Shown piece by piece: positions 49,909-59,364 of a DNA stretch of 64,000 nucleotides. The stretch lies in the NCBI RefSeq assembly GCF_000745185.1, contig NZ_JQNJ01000001.1, positions 1,511,501-1,575,500 on the forward strand, given 5' to 3'. Position numbers and translations under genes: made by a program. The DNA comes from Muricauda sp. MAR_2010_75 (GTDB lineage Bacteria; Bacteroidota; Bacteroidia; Flavobacteriales; Flavobacteriaceae). The notes beneath the pieces were generated by a model, which saw nothing but the letters and a program-made list of their open reading frames with translations, had not been told where the DNA came from and did no database searches. How positions within the stretch are numbered: the first letter of the stretch is position 1; every line of letters starts with the position of its first letter.

Positions 49909-50898
49909 CTATCCTAATGTTCTAACAAAATCCTTGGCAAAATAACTGGCAATGATATCCGCACCTGCTCTTTTGATGGCGGTCAATTGTTCCAACATCA
50001 CCGCATCGTGGTCCAACCAACCTTTTTCGGCGGCGGCTTTTACCATGGCATACTCTCCAGAAACTTGGTAGACTGCAACAGGCACTTCGACTTCATTTTT
50101 AATTTCCCGAACAATGTCCAAATAGCACAAACCGGGTTTCACCATAACGATATCAGCCCCTTCATCAATGTCCATTTGGGTTTCTTTAATAGCTTCATAC
50201 CGATTGGCATAATCCATTTGATAGGTTTTCTTGTCCTTCGGTACATTGGCGATATCAACAGGTGCTGAATCGAGGGCATCACGGAAAGGTCCGTAAAAGG
50301 CACTGGCATATTTAGCGGAATAGGCCATAATTCCTGTATTGATGAACCCTTCATCTTCCAAAGCTTCACGAATGGTCAGGATTCTACCATCCATCATATC
50401 GCTGGGTGCCACAAAATCAGCACCAGCTTTGGCATGGGATAAGCTCATTTCAGCCAAGACTTCAGCAGTTTCATCATTCAGGATTTGCCCCTCGGCCACA
50501 ATGCCATCATGCCCATAGGAAGAAAATGGGTCAAGGGCCACATCGGTCATCACCAACATTTGTGGACAAGCATTTTTTACGGTTTTTATGGCACGCTGCA
50601 TCAGACCATTGGGGTTTAGGGCCTCGGTTCCTTTGTTATCCTTCAGTTTGTCATCGACCTTCACGAAAAGAAGCACGGAACACAATCCCATTTTCCAAAG
50701 TTCCTTTACCTCTTTTTCAAGATTGTCCAAACTCAACCTAAAGTAGTTGGGCATAGAGGCAATCTCCTCTTTGACGGCTTTGCCTTCTACCACAAAAAGA
50801 GGGACGAGAAAGTCATCTGGAGATAAAGTAGTTTCCCGAACCAATCTTCTGATAGATTCGGACGCGCGAAGTCTTCTGTTTCGTATTAATGGATACAT
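49909..50898 (-). CDS. hemB: Delta-aminolevulinic acid dehydratase (porphobilinogen synthase)
   Basis: This 329-residue enzyme joins two 5-aminolevulinate molecules into porphobilinogen. Schiff-base lysines are K196 in AYSAKYAS and K254 in VMVKPGLCY. The metal-site segment reads DVALDPFSSYGHDG, with Asp instead of cysteines, indicating a Mg2+-dependent rather than Zn2+ form. It is the last haem gene of the operon, 29 bases after PhzF. Confidence 0.96.
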   Translation of the reverse strand: MYPLIRNRRLRASESIRRLVRETTLSPDDFLVPLFVVEGKAVKEEIASMPNYFRLSLDNLEKEVKELWKMGLCSVLLFVKVDDKLKDNKGTEALNPNGLMQRAIKTVKNACPQMLVMTDVALDPFSSYGHDGIVAEGQILNDETAEVLAEMSLSHAKAGADFVAPSDMMDGRILTIREALEDEGFINTGIMAYSAKYASAFYGPFRDALDSAPVDIANVPKDKKTYQMDYANRYEAIKETQMDIDEGADIVMVKPGLCYLDIVREIKNEVEVPVAVYQVSGEYAMVKAAAEKGWLDHDAVMLEQLTAIKRAGADIIASYFAKDFVRTLG

Positions 50899-50927
50899 GT
50901 CTTTTAAGTTTTCAGCGATGTTTTTAT

Positions 50928-51716
50928 TTATATATCGATTTCTCCTGTTAAATAAAGCACAGCTTTACCTGAAATTTTAACGCGTTCGCCCAAATATTCA
51001 CAGACCAGGTCACCTCCTCGTTTGGATAGTTGTTTGGCCGTCAATTTATTTTTGTTCAGCACCTCAGCCCAATACGGAGATAACGAGGTGTGGGCGGAAC
51101 CTGTAACGGGATCTTCGGGAATGCCACAGGCAGGCGCAAAAAAGCGTGAAACAAAATCCACCTCTTCCCCTGGTGCGGTAACGATAACCCCGCGAACATC
51201 CAATTGCGCCAACAAATGATGGTTGGGTTCAATGGCCTCAATTTCTTTTTGGGAGCGGTAGACCATCATATAGTCTGTTTTGCCCTTCAAGGTTTTTATT
51301 GGGGCTTGTCCGATTGTGCTGTCCAATTCCTCAATATTTTGAATGGCAATCAAACGGTCTGTAGGGAAATCGAGAGTTAGCCAACCATTGTCTGCCTTAC
51401 TCACGGTCAATTCTCCACTTCGGCTCGAATAAAACTGAATGGTATCTTTTTCCAGTTCATAAAAATGGAAGAGTACAAATGCTGTAGCCAAGGTGGCGTG
51501 CCCGCAAAGGTCCACTTCTATTTCTGGCGTAAACCATCGAATTTCAAATTGCCCATCCTTTTTGACAGCAAAAGCGGTTTCGGCCAAATTGTTCTCTTGT
51601 GCAATTTTTTGCATCAATTCTGGACTCAACCACGAATTCAAAATGCAGACTGCAGCAGGGTTTCCGCCAAAAGGTTGGTTGGTAAATGCATCTATTTGGT
51701 AAATTTTCTGTCTCAT
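50928..51716 (-). CDS. PhzF family isomerase
   Basis: This 262-residue protein has the double hot-dog-like PhzF fold. It starts KIYQIDAFTNQPFGGNPAAVCIL. The catalytic Glu sits in NNLAETAFAV, and CGHATLATAFVLF and GIPEDPVTGSAHTSLSPYW are family motifs. PhzF relatives isomerise small cyclic acids. It is embedded between hemF and hemB. Its connection to haem is unknown. Confidence 0.9.
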   Translation of the reverse strand: MRQKIYQIDAFTNQPFGGNPAAVCILNSWLSPELMQKIAQENNLAETAFAVKKDGQFEIRWFTPEIEVDLCGHATLATAFVLFHFYELEKDTIQFYSSRSGELTVSKADNGWLTLDFPTDRLIAIQNIEELDSTIGQAPIKTLKGKTDYMMVYRSQKEIEAIEPNHHLLAQLDVRGVIVTAPGEEVDFVSRFFAPACGIPEDPVTGSAHTSLSPYWAEVLNKNKLTAKQLSKRGGDLVCEYLGERVKISGKAVLYLTGEIDI

Positions 51717-51744
51717 AGAATTGGTTTCAGAGCAAAACTACGGA

Positions 51745-52647
51745 TTAAACCCAATTTTTAGGGTTTTGCAGTACTGCTATCAATTTTTCTTCTTCACTTC
51801 CTTTTTCGGGATGATGGTCGTATCGCCATTGTACGTGCGGGGGAAGACTCATCAAAATACTCTCGATACGGCCGTTGGTTTTGAGACCAAAAAGGGTGCC
51901 CTTATCGTGAACCAAATTGAACTCGACATAACGGCCTCTTCGAATTTCTTGCCAATCCCGTTGTTCTTGGGAATAGGGAAGGTCTTTTCTTTTTTCAACA
52001 ATAGGAGCGTAGGCATCCAAAAAACTATCTCCAACTTCGGTGACAAAATTGTACCAATCTTCCATGCTGGTTTCCGCGGTTTTCTTGCAATAATCAAAAA
52101 ACAACCCGCCTATGCCACGGGCCTCATTCCGATGCGCATTCCAGAAGTATTCGTCGCATTTCTTTTTGTAGGACGGATAGAATATTGTGTTATGGGCATC
52201 ACAAGCCTTTTTGCAAATCGTATGAAAATGTGAAGCATCTTCCTCGAACAAATAATAGGGAGTGAGGTCCTGTCCGCCACCGAACCATTGGTCCACGATG
52301 TTGCCGTCCTTATCATACATCTCAAAATAACGCCAGTTGGCATGTACGGTAGGAACCATTGGACTTTTGGGGTGAATGACCAAGCTCAAACCACAGGCGA
52401 AGAAATCAACGTCTTCCACGCCAAAATAGTTTTGCATGCTTTTGGGCAATGGCCCGTGGACTTTGGAAATATTGACGCCTCCTTTTTCAAAAACGGAACC
52501 ATTTTCAATGACACGTGTTCTACCGCCCCCGCCTTCTTCACGTTCCCAGAGATCTTGTTGGAACTTGGTGGTTCCGTCCAATTCTTCGAGTTTGGAGGTA
52601 ATGGTATCCTGTAATTGTTGAATGTATTGGTAAAACTTATCCTTCAT
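51745..52647 (-). CDS. hemF: Oxygen-dependent coproporphyrinogen III oxidase
   Basis: This 300-residue enzyme carries out two oxidative decarboxylations that form protoporphyrinogen IX. Conserved segments include ACGLSLVIHPKSPMVPTVHANWRYFE, WFGGGQDLTPYYLFEEDASHFH, and FNLVHDKGTLFGLKTNGRIESILMSLPP. It requires oxygen, so the organism makes haem aerobically. Its start overlaps the GNAT gene stop by 11 bases (52637-52647). Confidence 0.97.
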   Translation of the reverse strand: MKDKFYQYIQQLQDTITSKLEELDGTTKFQQDLWEREEGGGGRTRVIENGSVFEKGGVNISKVHGPLPKSMQNYFGVEDVDFFACGLSLVIHPKSPMVPTVHANWRYFEMYDKDGNIVDQWFGGGQDLTPYYLFEEDASHFHTICKKACDAHNTIFYPSYKKKCDEYFWNAHRNEARGIGGLFFDYCKKTAETSMEDWYNFVTEVGDSFLDAYAPIVEKRKDLPYSQEQRDWQEIRRGRYVEFNLVHDKGTLFGLKTNGRIESILMSLPPHVQWRYDHHPEKGSEEEKLIAVLQNPKNWV

Positions 52648-53164
52648 AATCTAATTCGTAAAGTTCCATATCAAGATAGGCCTCATTTGGAGCTTGATAA
52701 GCTTTTGATATCGTTTTTATCCATCGAAAGCCTGTTTTTTCTGCAACTCTGATGCTTGCTAAATTACTCTTGTGCGCGAAAATTTTTAGTTTTTTGAGGT
52801 TCAGTTCGTTAAAAGCGAATTCTGAAACAAATTTTACGGATTTTGAAACGATTCCCTTTCCTTGTTCGGCTTTATCCAGACAATAGGCCAATTCGCCTTC
52901 ACCCGAATCGAGTTTTATATCCTTCAAAATCACTAGACCAATGACAACTCCGTCTATATTTCTGATAGCAAAGGCAAACTCTGATTTAGTCTGAATTTCT
53001 TTCTTTTTTTTGGAAATATAGATTTGGGAATTTTCAACGGATTCATTTTGGGACAACGTACTTGGGAAAAAGCGTTTGAATATATCGGCATTGGAGGTCA
53101 TCATGAGGTACAGGTCTTCTGCATCAGATTCCGAAAGGTAATTTATTTTGACAGCTTCTGACAT
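52637..53164 (-). CDS. GNAT family N-acetyltransferase
   Basis: This 175-residue acetyltransferase has the acetyl-CoA core: VIGLVILKDIKL, then YCLDKAEQGKGIVSKSVKFV with the pyrophosphate loop, then ASIRVAEKTGFRWI. It looks like the RimJ/RimL branch that modifies ribosomal proteins or amines. It is embedded in the haem operon between DUF6973 and hemF and overlaps hemF by 11 bases. Confidence 0.88.
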   Translation of the reverse strand: MSEAVKINYLSESDAEDLYLMMTSNADIFKRFFPSTLSQNESVENSQIYISKKKKEIQTKSEFAFAIRNIDGVVIGLVILKDIKLDSGEGELAYCLDKAEQGKGIVSKSVKFVSEFAFNELNLKKLKIFAHKSNLASIRVAEKTGFRWIKTISKAYQAPNEAYLDMELYELDYEG

Positions 53165-53178
53165 TTCCCTTTTTGTTG

Positions 53179-53664
53179 TTATAAAGTATGTACCATTCGG
53201 TCTTTATGTTCGGAAAGTGTTGAGTTCTCGTCGATTTTAATGGACTCCAAAGTCATATTCTTCAACAGCTCAAGGACTTCCTGCTCGGACTTTTCCGTGT
53301 TTTGGGCAAAGATGAAACGCCCAACTTCGTTATTATGCAAATCCATTTCCTTTGGCAATTTTTTGTTCGGAAATGAATCCTCATGCCAATCGGTTACTTT
53401 TTTTGCCCAAGCTAAAACGGCTTCCTCATTTCTGTGCCAGTTATGACAGCGTTTCGCAATCAAATAATTCCAAAAAGCGTGTCTAAATGCATTGGCAGGA
53501 CCATTTTTATGGTGCAACTTACCATAGTTTTTGGTCGAAATGGTTATGCAATCCTTGGTGGCATTAATGGTTGGGAGTATAAGGTGTGGACGACTCAAAC
53601 CAATAAAAACACCTTTCAGCATATTTTTAAAATCGACCCGCTTTACTACTGCAATAAGGTTCAC
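53179..53664 (-). CDS. DUF6973 domain protein
   Basis: This 161-residue protein has the DUF6973 pattern: [23 protein letters not shown], then WHEDSFPNK, then [13 protein letters not shown]. The clustered His residues (near 51, 62, 74, 77, 93, 109) suggest a metal site. It overlaps hemE by four bases (53661-53664), so expression is tied to haem synthesis. The function is unknown. Confidence 0.82.
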   Translation of the reverse strand: MNLIAVVKRVDFKNMLKGVFIGLSRPHLILPTINATKDCITISTKNYGKLHHKNGPANAFRHAFWNYLIAKRCHNWHRNEEAVLAWAKKVTDWHEDSFPNKKLPKEMDLHNNEVGRFIFAQNTEKSEQEVLELLKNMTLESIKIDENSTLSEHKDRMVHTL

Positions 53665-54686
53665 TCCTTATATTCTTTTACCGCATCTATAAATGCTTTT
53701 GCATTTTCCACAGGAATATTGGGTAAAATTCCGTGGCCAAGGTTCACAATATATTTGTCCTTACCAAAGTCACGGATCATCTGTGTGACCATTTCCTTGA
53801 TTTTCTCTGGTGGCGAAAGTAAGCGGGCAGGGTCAAAATTACCTTGAAGGGTAACCTTGCCTCCCGTTAAGTATCGTGCATTTTGAGCGGAACAGGTCCA
53901 ATCGACCCCTACGGCCGAAGCCCCGGAGTTGGCCATTTCCTTAAGAGCGAACCAGCACCCTTTTCCAAAAACGATTACGGGAGCTTCGTCTTTCAATGCA
54001 TCCACGATTTGCTGAATGTATTTCCACGAAAATTCTTGATAATCCCGTGGAGACAACATACCACCCCATGAATCAAAAACCTGGACGGCATTCACACCAG
54101 CCTTCACCTTGGCCTTAAGGTATGCAATGGTGGTGTCTGTTATCTTTTGCAGCAATTCGTGTGCAGCCTTGGGTTCGGTAAAACAGAATCCTCTGGCCTT
54201 GTCAAAACTCTTGCTGCCTTGACCTTCCACGCAATAGCAAAGAAGTGTCCACGGAGAACCTGCAAACCCGATCAAGGGAATTTCATCATTCAATTTTTCC
54301 TTGGTGATGGTAATAGCATCCATTACGTAACCCAAAGTATCTTGAATATCAGGGACAACTACCTTGTCCAAATCGGTTTGCGAACGGATAGGGTTCGGCA
54401 AGTAGGGGCCAAAGTTGGGTTTCATTTCAACCTCAATGTCCATGGCCTGGGGAATCACCAAAATATCGCTGAACAAAATAGCAGCATCCATGCCATAGCG
54501 GCGAATGGGCTGTATGGTAATTTCCGAAGCCAATTCAGGGGTTTGGCATCGTGTGAAAAAGTCGTATTTTTTACGGAGTTCCATAAACTCGGGCAAATAG
54601 CGTCCCGCTTGTCGCATCATCCATACGGGTGGGCGTTCAACGGTTTCGCCTTTTAATGCTTTTAGGAACAAGTCGTTTTTTATCAT
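53661..54686 (-). CDS. hemE: Uroporphyrinogen decarboxylase
   Basis: This 341-residue enzyme decarboxylates the four acetate groups of uroporphyrinogen [19 protein letters not shown] (19-34) holds the conserved arginines, and [15 protein letters not shown] contains the catalytic Asp. The signature [16 protein letters not shown] is visible near 139. It overlaps hemD by four bases upstream and DUF6973 by four downstream, forming a continuous transcript. Confidence 0.97.
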   Translation of the reverse strand: MIKNDLFLKALKGETVERPPVWMMRQAGRYLPEFMELRKKYDFFTRCQTPELASEITIQPIRRYGMDAAILFSDILVIPQAMDIEVEMKPNFGPYLPNPIRSQTDLDKVVVPDIQDTLGYVMDAITITKEKLNDEIPLIGFAGSPWTLLCYCVEGQGSKSFDKARGFCFTEPKAAHELLQKITDTTIAYLKAKVKAGVNAVQVFDSWGGMLSPRDYQEFSWKYIQQIVDALKDEAPVIVFGKGCWFALKEMANSGASAVGVDWTCSAQNARYLTGGKVTLQGNFDPARLLSPPEKIKEMVTQMIRDFGKDKYIVNLGHGILPNIPVENAKAFIDAVKEYKE

Positions 54687-55345
54687 AAATTTTTGAAATA
54701 ATTAATTGCCTGCACCAACACATTTTCAACTGTTGGTTTGTTGGCTGTAACAATATGTTTTGAATGTTTTTGAGCTTCGGTGGCTGTAGTTTTCCCAATA
54801 CAAAACAATGTGCTGTTCCCTAGGGTGTTTTCCAAAAGATAGCTTCTGATTCCACTTGGGCTGAAGAACAGAATACCATCGAAATCCCTTTGAAATGCTT
54901 TTGGATTTAGCTCGGTACGGTATACTTCAACCTCCTTAAATTCAATGTCGTTTTGGGTCAACAATGCTGGAAGTTCATCTCTTCTTTTATTTCCACATAA
55001 AAACAAAAAATGCTCGTTTTTATGGTTTTTTAAAATGTTTTTACCCAATTCTAAAGCATTTTCGGCCATTTTTACCACATTTAAACCATTTTCCTTCAAA
55101 AGTATTTTGGTCTTCTCTCCCACGCAAAACACATTGAATTTGGACAAGTTCGATGGCTTAACCTGATTTAAAAATGCTTTTACGGCATTTTTGCTAGTGA
55201 AAATGTAGTTGCTATAATTCAATGGGATTTCCACATTCAGGAAATCAATTTTTAGGGCATCGTATTCCACCAAACCCAAACCAGAATTCAGAAAAAGTTC
55301 CTTTTGTGAAGGGGTTAATATTTTAGTGGAGAGCACTGTTTTCAT
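54683..55345 (-). CDS. hemD: Uroporphyrinogen-III synthase
   Basis: This 220-residue cosynthase is poorly conserved, as is usual for HemD. It starts [29 protein letters not shown] near 50-60 and [12 protein letters not shown] near 158-169 are the family marks of its two domains. It cyclises hydroxymethylbilane with inversion of ring D. Its order after hemC and overlap of hemC by 23 bases confirm the call. Confidence 0.9.
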   Translation of the reverse strand: MKTVLSTKILTPSQKELFLNSGLGLVEYDALKIDFLNVEIPLNYSNYIFTSKNAVKAFLNQVKPSNLSKFNVFCVGEKTKILLKENGLNVVKMAENALELGKNILKNHKNEHFLFLCGNKRRDELPALLTQNDIEFKEVEVYRTELNPKAFQRDFDGILFFSPSGIRSYLLENTLGNSTLFCIGKTTATEAQKHSKHIVTANKPTVENVLVQAINYFKNL

Positions 55346-56249
55346 TTCTGATTTCTTGCATCAATTTATCGCCGCCTTTTTGCAAGACTTCTTCGGCACA
55401 TGCTTTACCCAATCCGGGGGCATCTGAAAGTTTTACTTCTTTTTTGATGTCGATTTTTTGTTTTCCATCCAAGGAGAAAACCACTCCTTCAAAATAAACG
55501 GATTCGTCTTTCACTTGAGCCAGGGCGCCAATTGGGGCGGTACATCCACCTTCCAAAGTGCGCAAAAACTCACGTTCAATGGTAGTAGCGATTTCAGTTT
55601 CTGAATGATTGAGCTTTGCCAATGCCTCTCTGGTAAATTCGTCCTCTTCTTTGGCAACCACCAACATAGCACCTTGGGCAGGAGCAGGAATCATCCAATC
55701 CAACTGAATGGCATCTTTGGGCAACAATTTGATTCTTTCCAATCCAGCTTGGGCAAAAATGGCGCCTTGCCAATCGTTTTCAATCAACTTAATAAGCCTG
55801 GTGTTCACATTTCCTCTTAAATCCACCACTTTATGGTTGGGATATTTGTTTAGCCATTGTGCTTTTCTTCGCAAACTTCCTGTTGCAATAGTAGCAGGTT
55901 GGTTGGATTCCAAAAATCCGGAACCCTTGTGAACCAAAATATCATGTGTTACCGCGCGCTCCAATACGGCCGCTTGCACAATTCCTTTTGGCAGTTGGGT
56001 AGGTACATCTTTCATGGAGTGTACGGCAATATCAATATCTCCTTTGAGTAAAGCAACATCTAGAGCTTTGGTGAAAATTCCCGTTACCCCGAGCTCATAA
56101 AGCGGTTTGTCCAACACTTGATCTCCAAGGGATTTAGTGGGCACTAAAACGGTATCGTTCCCGATTTCTTCCAGCTTTTGTTGTACGGTGGTCGCTTGCC
56201 ACATCGCCAGTTCGCTGTCGCGGGTTCCAATGCGGATGATTTTGCTCAT
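55323..56249 (-). CDS. hemC: Hydroxymethylbilane synthase (porphobilinogen deaminase)
   Basis: This 308-residue enzyme joins four porphobilinogens. It has IRIGTRDSELAMWQA near the start, ATGSLRRKAQ with substrate-binding arginines, and C236 in LEGGCTAPIGA, where the dipyrromethane cofactor attaches. It overlaps hemA by four bases and hemD by 23, so all three are translationally coupled. Confidence 0.97.
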   Translation of the reverse strand: MSKIIRIGTRDSELAMWQATTVQQKLEEIGNDTVLVPTKSLGDQVLDKPLYELGVTGIFTKALDVALLKGDIDIAVHSMKDVPTQLPKGIVQAAVLERAVTHDILVHKGSGFLESNQPATIATGSLRRKAQWLNKYPNHKVVDLRGNVNTRLIKLIENDWQGAIFAQAGLERIKLLPKDAIQLDWMIPAPAQGAMLVVAKEEDEFTREALAKLNHSETEIATTIEREFLRTLEGGCTAPIGALAQVKDESVYFEGVVFSLDGKQKIDIKKEVKLSDAPGLGKACAEEVLQKGGDKLMQEIRNENSALH

Positions 56250-57502
56250 TTGGAATGTACTTCTAGCTGAAAGACTTTTTGGATCAGTTCTAGACTGTCA
56301 TCGGTGTCTACCTCGTTACTCTTAAGATGATTGGCAAACTGCTTGGTGATTTTTTGAATGATTCGGTCTGAGATGATCTCTGCCTGAATTTGGTCAAAAC
56401 CTTCAATCTTTTTGGTCTGAAAATCGATTTCCTCGGTCTTCATGGTGTTCAGTTTGTCCTTGAGGGCATTGATCACTGGGGCAAACTTTCGGGTTTCCAA
56501 CCATTTTAGGAAGTCCTTTTTTACTTTTTCGATGATGGCTTCTGCTTTGGGAACGTATTCTTTTCTTTTGGCCAAAGTCTCATCTGTAATCTGTGAAAGC
56601 TGATCCAAATGAACCAAGGTCACGTTGTCCAGTTCCTTTACATCATCCGACACATTTTTGGGAACGGACAAATCCAAGATCAACAATGGTTTTTTGGAAT
56701 AGATCAACACTTTGGAAACCGTTGGCAATTGAGCTCCTGTGGCCACGACCAAAATATCGGCCTTCCGGATTTCCGTTTGCAGATCACCATAATCTTTTAC
56801 CGTTAAATGAAATTTGCCAGCAATGTCCTCCGCCTTTTCCCTGGTTCTGTTGATCAATGTAATGTGAGAATTGTTGGAATGCTTGATTAGGTTCTCACAG
56901 GTATTCCTGCCAATTTTTCCGGTTCCGAACAATAGGATATTCTTATTGGAAATATCTTCAACGTTGTCCAAAATATATTTTACCGAAGCAAAGGCTACGG
57001 ATGTGGCACCTGAAGAAAGTTCCGTTTCGTTTTTGATGCGCTTGCTGGCCTGAATGACCGAATTGCATAAACGTTCCAGAAACGGATTGGCCATGTCTTG
57101 TTTTTTGGCCCGATAAAACCCTTGTTTAATTTGACTGATGATTTCAAAATCACCCAAAATCTGACTGTCCAGGCCCGTGCCTACTTTAAACATGTGCGAA
57201 ATGGCATCGTGGTTTTTGTATACATAGGCCACCTCTTGAAATTCTTCAACAGTACCATGTGTCTCGTCGCAAAGCAATTTGATAAGTTGGTAGGGATGTT
57301 GTGCAAAACCATAAAGTTCGGTTCTGTTGCAAGTAGAAATGGCCAATAGGCCGTCAATTCCTATTTCCTTGGCCTTGTCCAAAATATGGTCAATGGCAGG
57401 AACATCCAGACTGAACTTTCCTCTAACCTCTGCATCCGCCTTCTTGTAACTCAACCCAATGGCGTAGAAGGAATTATGTTTTGAAATATGGTAGTCCCTC
57501 AT
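56246..57502 (-). CDS. hemA: Glutamyl-tRNA reductase
   Basis: This 418-residue enzyme makes glutamate-1-semialdehyde from Glu-tRNA, the first committed haem step in the C5 pathway. C58 in STCNRTELYG is the nucleophile, and LLFGTGKIGRNTCENL is the NADPH loop. The ATG at 57502 was chosen as it gives the standard MRDYHISKHN-type start; upstream codons overlap the promoter. It is the first gene of the haem operon. No hemL is in the window. Confidence 0.96.
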   Translation of the reverse strand: MRDYHISKHNSFYAIGLSYKKADAEVRGKFSLDVPAIDHILDKAKEIGIDGLLAISTCNRTELYGFAQHPYQLIKLLCDETHGTVEEFQEVAYVYKNHDAISHMFKVGTGLDSQILGDFEIISQIKQGFYRAKKQDMANPFLERLCNSVIQASKRIKNETELSSGATSVAFASVKYILDNVEDISNKNILLFGTGKIGRNTCENLIKHSNNSHITLINRTREKAEDIAGKFHLTVKDYGDLQTEIRKADILVVATGAQLPTVSKVLIYSKKPLLILDLSVPKNVSDDVKELDNVTLVHLDQLSQITDETLAKRKEYVPKAEAIIEKVKKDFLKWLETRKFAPVINALKDKLNTMKTEEIDFQTKKIEGFDQIQAEIISDRIIQKITKQFANHLKSNEVDTDDSLELIQKVFQLEVHSK

Positions 57503-57522
57503 AAAGGATATAAATCGCAGCA

Positions 57523-57530
57523 CAAAAATA
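57523..57530 (-). promoter_or_regulatory. -7 promoter element of the hem operon
   Basis: The plus-strand CAAAaaTA reads TAttTTTG on the minus strand, a perfect match. A TTG -33 candidate (plus CAA at 57545) has a spacer of only 14 bases, too short. The hemA start is at 57502. Confidence 0.55.
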
Positions 57531-57659
57531 ACAGGCTTATAGGTCAAAAAATAACGCTAGAGGAACTATAAATAATCGCTACTATCATTTTATGTGTTAT
57601 TTTTGATGAAAATCAGGGGAAACGTTATTATTATTGATTAATTAGAAGGTCTAAAACAC

Positions 57660-57680
57660 AATTTAGAGTGATTCTAAATT
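57660..57680. promoter_or_regulatory. Inverted repeat AATTTAGA-N5-TCTAAATT before the AraC gene
   Basis: A perfect 8-bp inverted repeat (57660-57667 and 57673-57680) lies 14 bases before the AraC start and about 130 bases from the hem promoter. It could be an operator or a leader hairpin. Confidence 0.5.
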
Positions 57681-57694
57681 GAAAATTGAATGAA

Positions 57695-58591
57695 ATGAAA
57701 CCAAATATAGCTATTGAAAATATCGCCAAAGGTTCCTATGATGAGATTTTGGTGGAAGATGGATTTTATATCCTTAAAATTCAGAACGATACAAAGGATT
57801 TTCAGATGATTGAACGGGATATTGACAGTTCCTTTATCCAATTTCATTTTTGTTTGAAAGGTAGATCCCTGTTCAACTTCAATGAAGGACATTACCAGTT
57901 AGAAGTTACCGAGGAAAACTCATTGTTGCTCTACAATACCCAAAAGGATCTACCCCTTAACCTAACCGTCTCCCCAAACTCATGGCTACTTTCCGTGGTC
58001 ATGACCATTCGTAAATTTCATTCCCTATTTTCCAATGAGGCCGATTACATCCCATTTTTAAGTGGGGAAAATCAGGAAAAAAAATACTATTCCCAAGAAG
58101 TGGTGTCACCGGCCATTGCGGTGGTGTTGAGCCAGTTGATGAATTACAACCTGCATCCCTCCATTAAAAAACTGTACGTCAAAGGCAAGGTTTATGAACT
58201 TATCTCACTCTATTTCAACAAAACCGAGGAGGCCGATTTGGAACAATGCCCCTTTTTGGCCGATGAAGATAATGTTCGCCGGATTAAAATGGCCAAGGAA
58301 ATCATGATTTCCCGGATGGCCGAACCGCCTACCTTGGCCGAACTTTCTGCCGAAATAGGGTTGAGCTTGAAAAAGTTGAAAGAAGGATTCAAGCAGATTT
58401 ATGGTGATTCGGTCTATGGTTTTTTGTTCGATTACAAGATGGAATATGCCCGGAAAATGCTGGAAACGGGAAAACACAATGTCAATGAGGTAGGGTTAAA
58501 AGTGGGCTATAGCACGGCCAGCCATTTTATCACTTCTTTTAAAAAGAAATACGGTACAACGCCAAAAAAATATTTAACTTCAAACACATAA
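57695..58591 (+). CDS. AraC family regulator divergent from the hem operon
   Basis: This 298-residue regulator starts with the ATG at 57695 (MKPNIAIENIAKGSY). The TTG at 57686 is an unlikely alternative. An N-terminal sensor region spans about 1-180 and a C-terminal AraC double HTH about 200-298, with LKEGFKQIYGDSVYGFLFDY and HFITSFKKKYGTTPKKYL. It is divergent from hemA, and such AraC genes are commonly placed by hemA in flavobacteria. A role in haem or iron control is inferred from position. Confidence 0.9.
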   Translation: MKPNIAIENIAKGSYDEILVEDGFYILKIQNDTKDFQMIERDIDSSFIQFHFCLKGRSLFNFNEGHYQLEVTEENSLLLYNTQKDLPLNLTVSPNSWLLSVVMTIRKFHSLFSNEADYIPFLSGENQEKKYYSQEVVSPAIAVVLSQLMNYNLHPSIKKLYVKGKVYELISLYFNKTEEADLEQCPFLADEDNVRRIKMAKEIMISRMAEPPTLAELSAEIGLSLKKLKEGFKQIYGDSVYGFLFDYKMEYARKMLETGKHNVNEVGLKVGYSTASHFITSFKKKYGTTPKKYLTSNT

Positions 58592-58602
58592 AAATCAAGA
58601 CA

Positions 58603-59364
58603 ATGAGATTTCTTTTTTCATCCTTACTGGCAATTTGCTTGGTGGTTACAACTTTTGGACAAGACACGCCCAAAACCACAGAAACCGATAGTGTAAAAAT
58701 GCCCGAACTGGTGATGGTTTTTACCAAAACTGTGGGATACCGGCACCAGTCCATTGAAAAAGGGGTGCAAACGTTGCGGGAATTGGGCCGGAAAAACGGG
58801 TTCATTGCACTGCAGACAGAATCCTCGGAGGATTTTACACCACAGAATCTGGCCAACTACAAATTGGTGGTTTTTTTGAGCACAACCTTGGATGTGCTGA
58901 ACGACCAACAACAGCGAGCCTTTGAAAGTTATATAAAAAATGGTGGGGCTTATTTGGGAATTCATGCAGCATCTGATACGGAATTTGATTGGCCCTGGTA
59001 TGGTACGTTGGTAGGAGGATATTTTGTGAACCATCCCAACAACCCCAATGTGCGAAGTGCAAAAATTAAGGTGGTGGATAAATCGCATCCTTCAACATCC
59101 CATCTTCCAGATGTATGGTCCCGCAATGATGAATGGTACAACTTCAAGGATCTAAACCCAAATGTAACCGTATTGATGAACTTGGATGAAACCACTTATG
59201 AGGGAGGGACCAATGGAGCCAACCACCCTATTGCCTGGTACCACGAATTTGATGGCGGTAGATCCTTTTACACCGGAGGGGGGCATACCAATGAATCCTT
59301 TGATGAGCCCAATTTTAGACAACATTTATTAGGGGCCATCGAATGGTGCCTAAAACGAAAGTAA
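58603..59364 (+). CDS. Exported ThuA domain protein
   Basis: This 253-residue exported protein has a signal peptide ending TTFGQD. The ThuA (trehalose-utilisation) glutamine-amidotransferase-like fold shows VFTKTVGYRHQSIEKG, AYLGIHAASDTEFDWPWYG, and the C-terminal PIAWYHEFDGGRSFYTGGGHTNESF. It may hydrolyse or bind sugars outside the cytoplasm. It follows the AraC gene by 11 bases and overlaps the convergent DUF1460 gene by 15. Confidence 0.9.
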   Translation: MRFLFSSLLAICLVVTTFGQDTPKTTETDSVKMPELVMVFTKTVGYRHQSIEKGVQTLRELGRKNGFIALQTESSEDFTPQNLANYKLVVFLSTTLDVLNDQQQRAFESYIKNGGAYLGIHAASDTEFDWPWYGTLVGGYFVNHPNNPNVRSAKIKVVDKSHPSTSHLPDVWSRNDEWYNFKDLNPNVTVLMNLDETTYEGGTNGANHPIAWYHEFDGGRSFYTGGGHTNESFDEPNFRQHLLGAIEWCLKRK

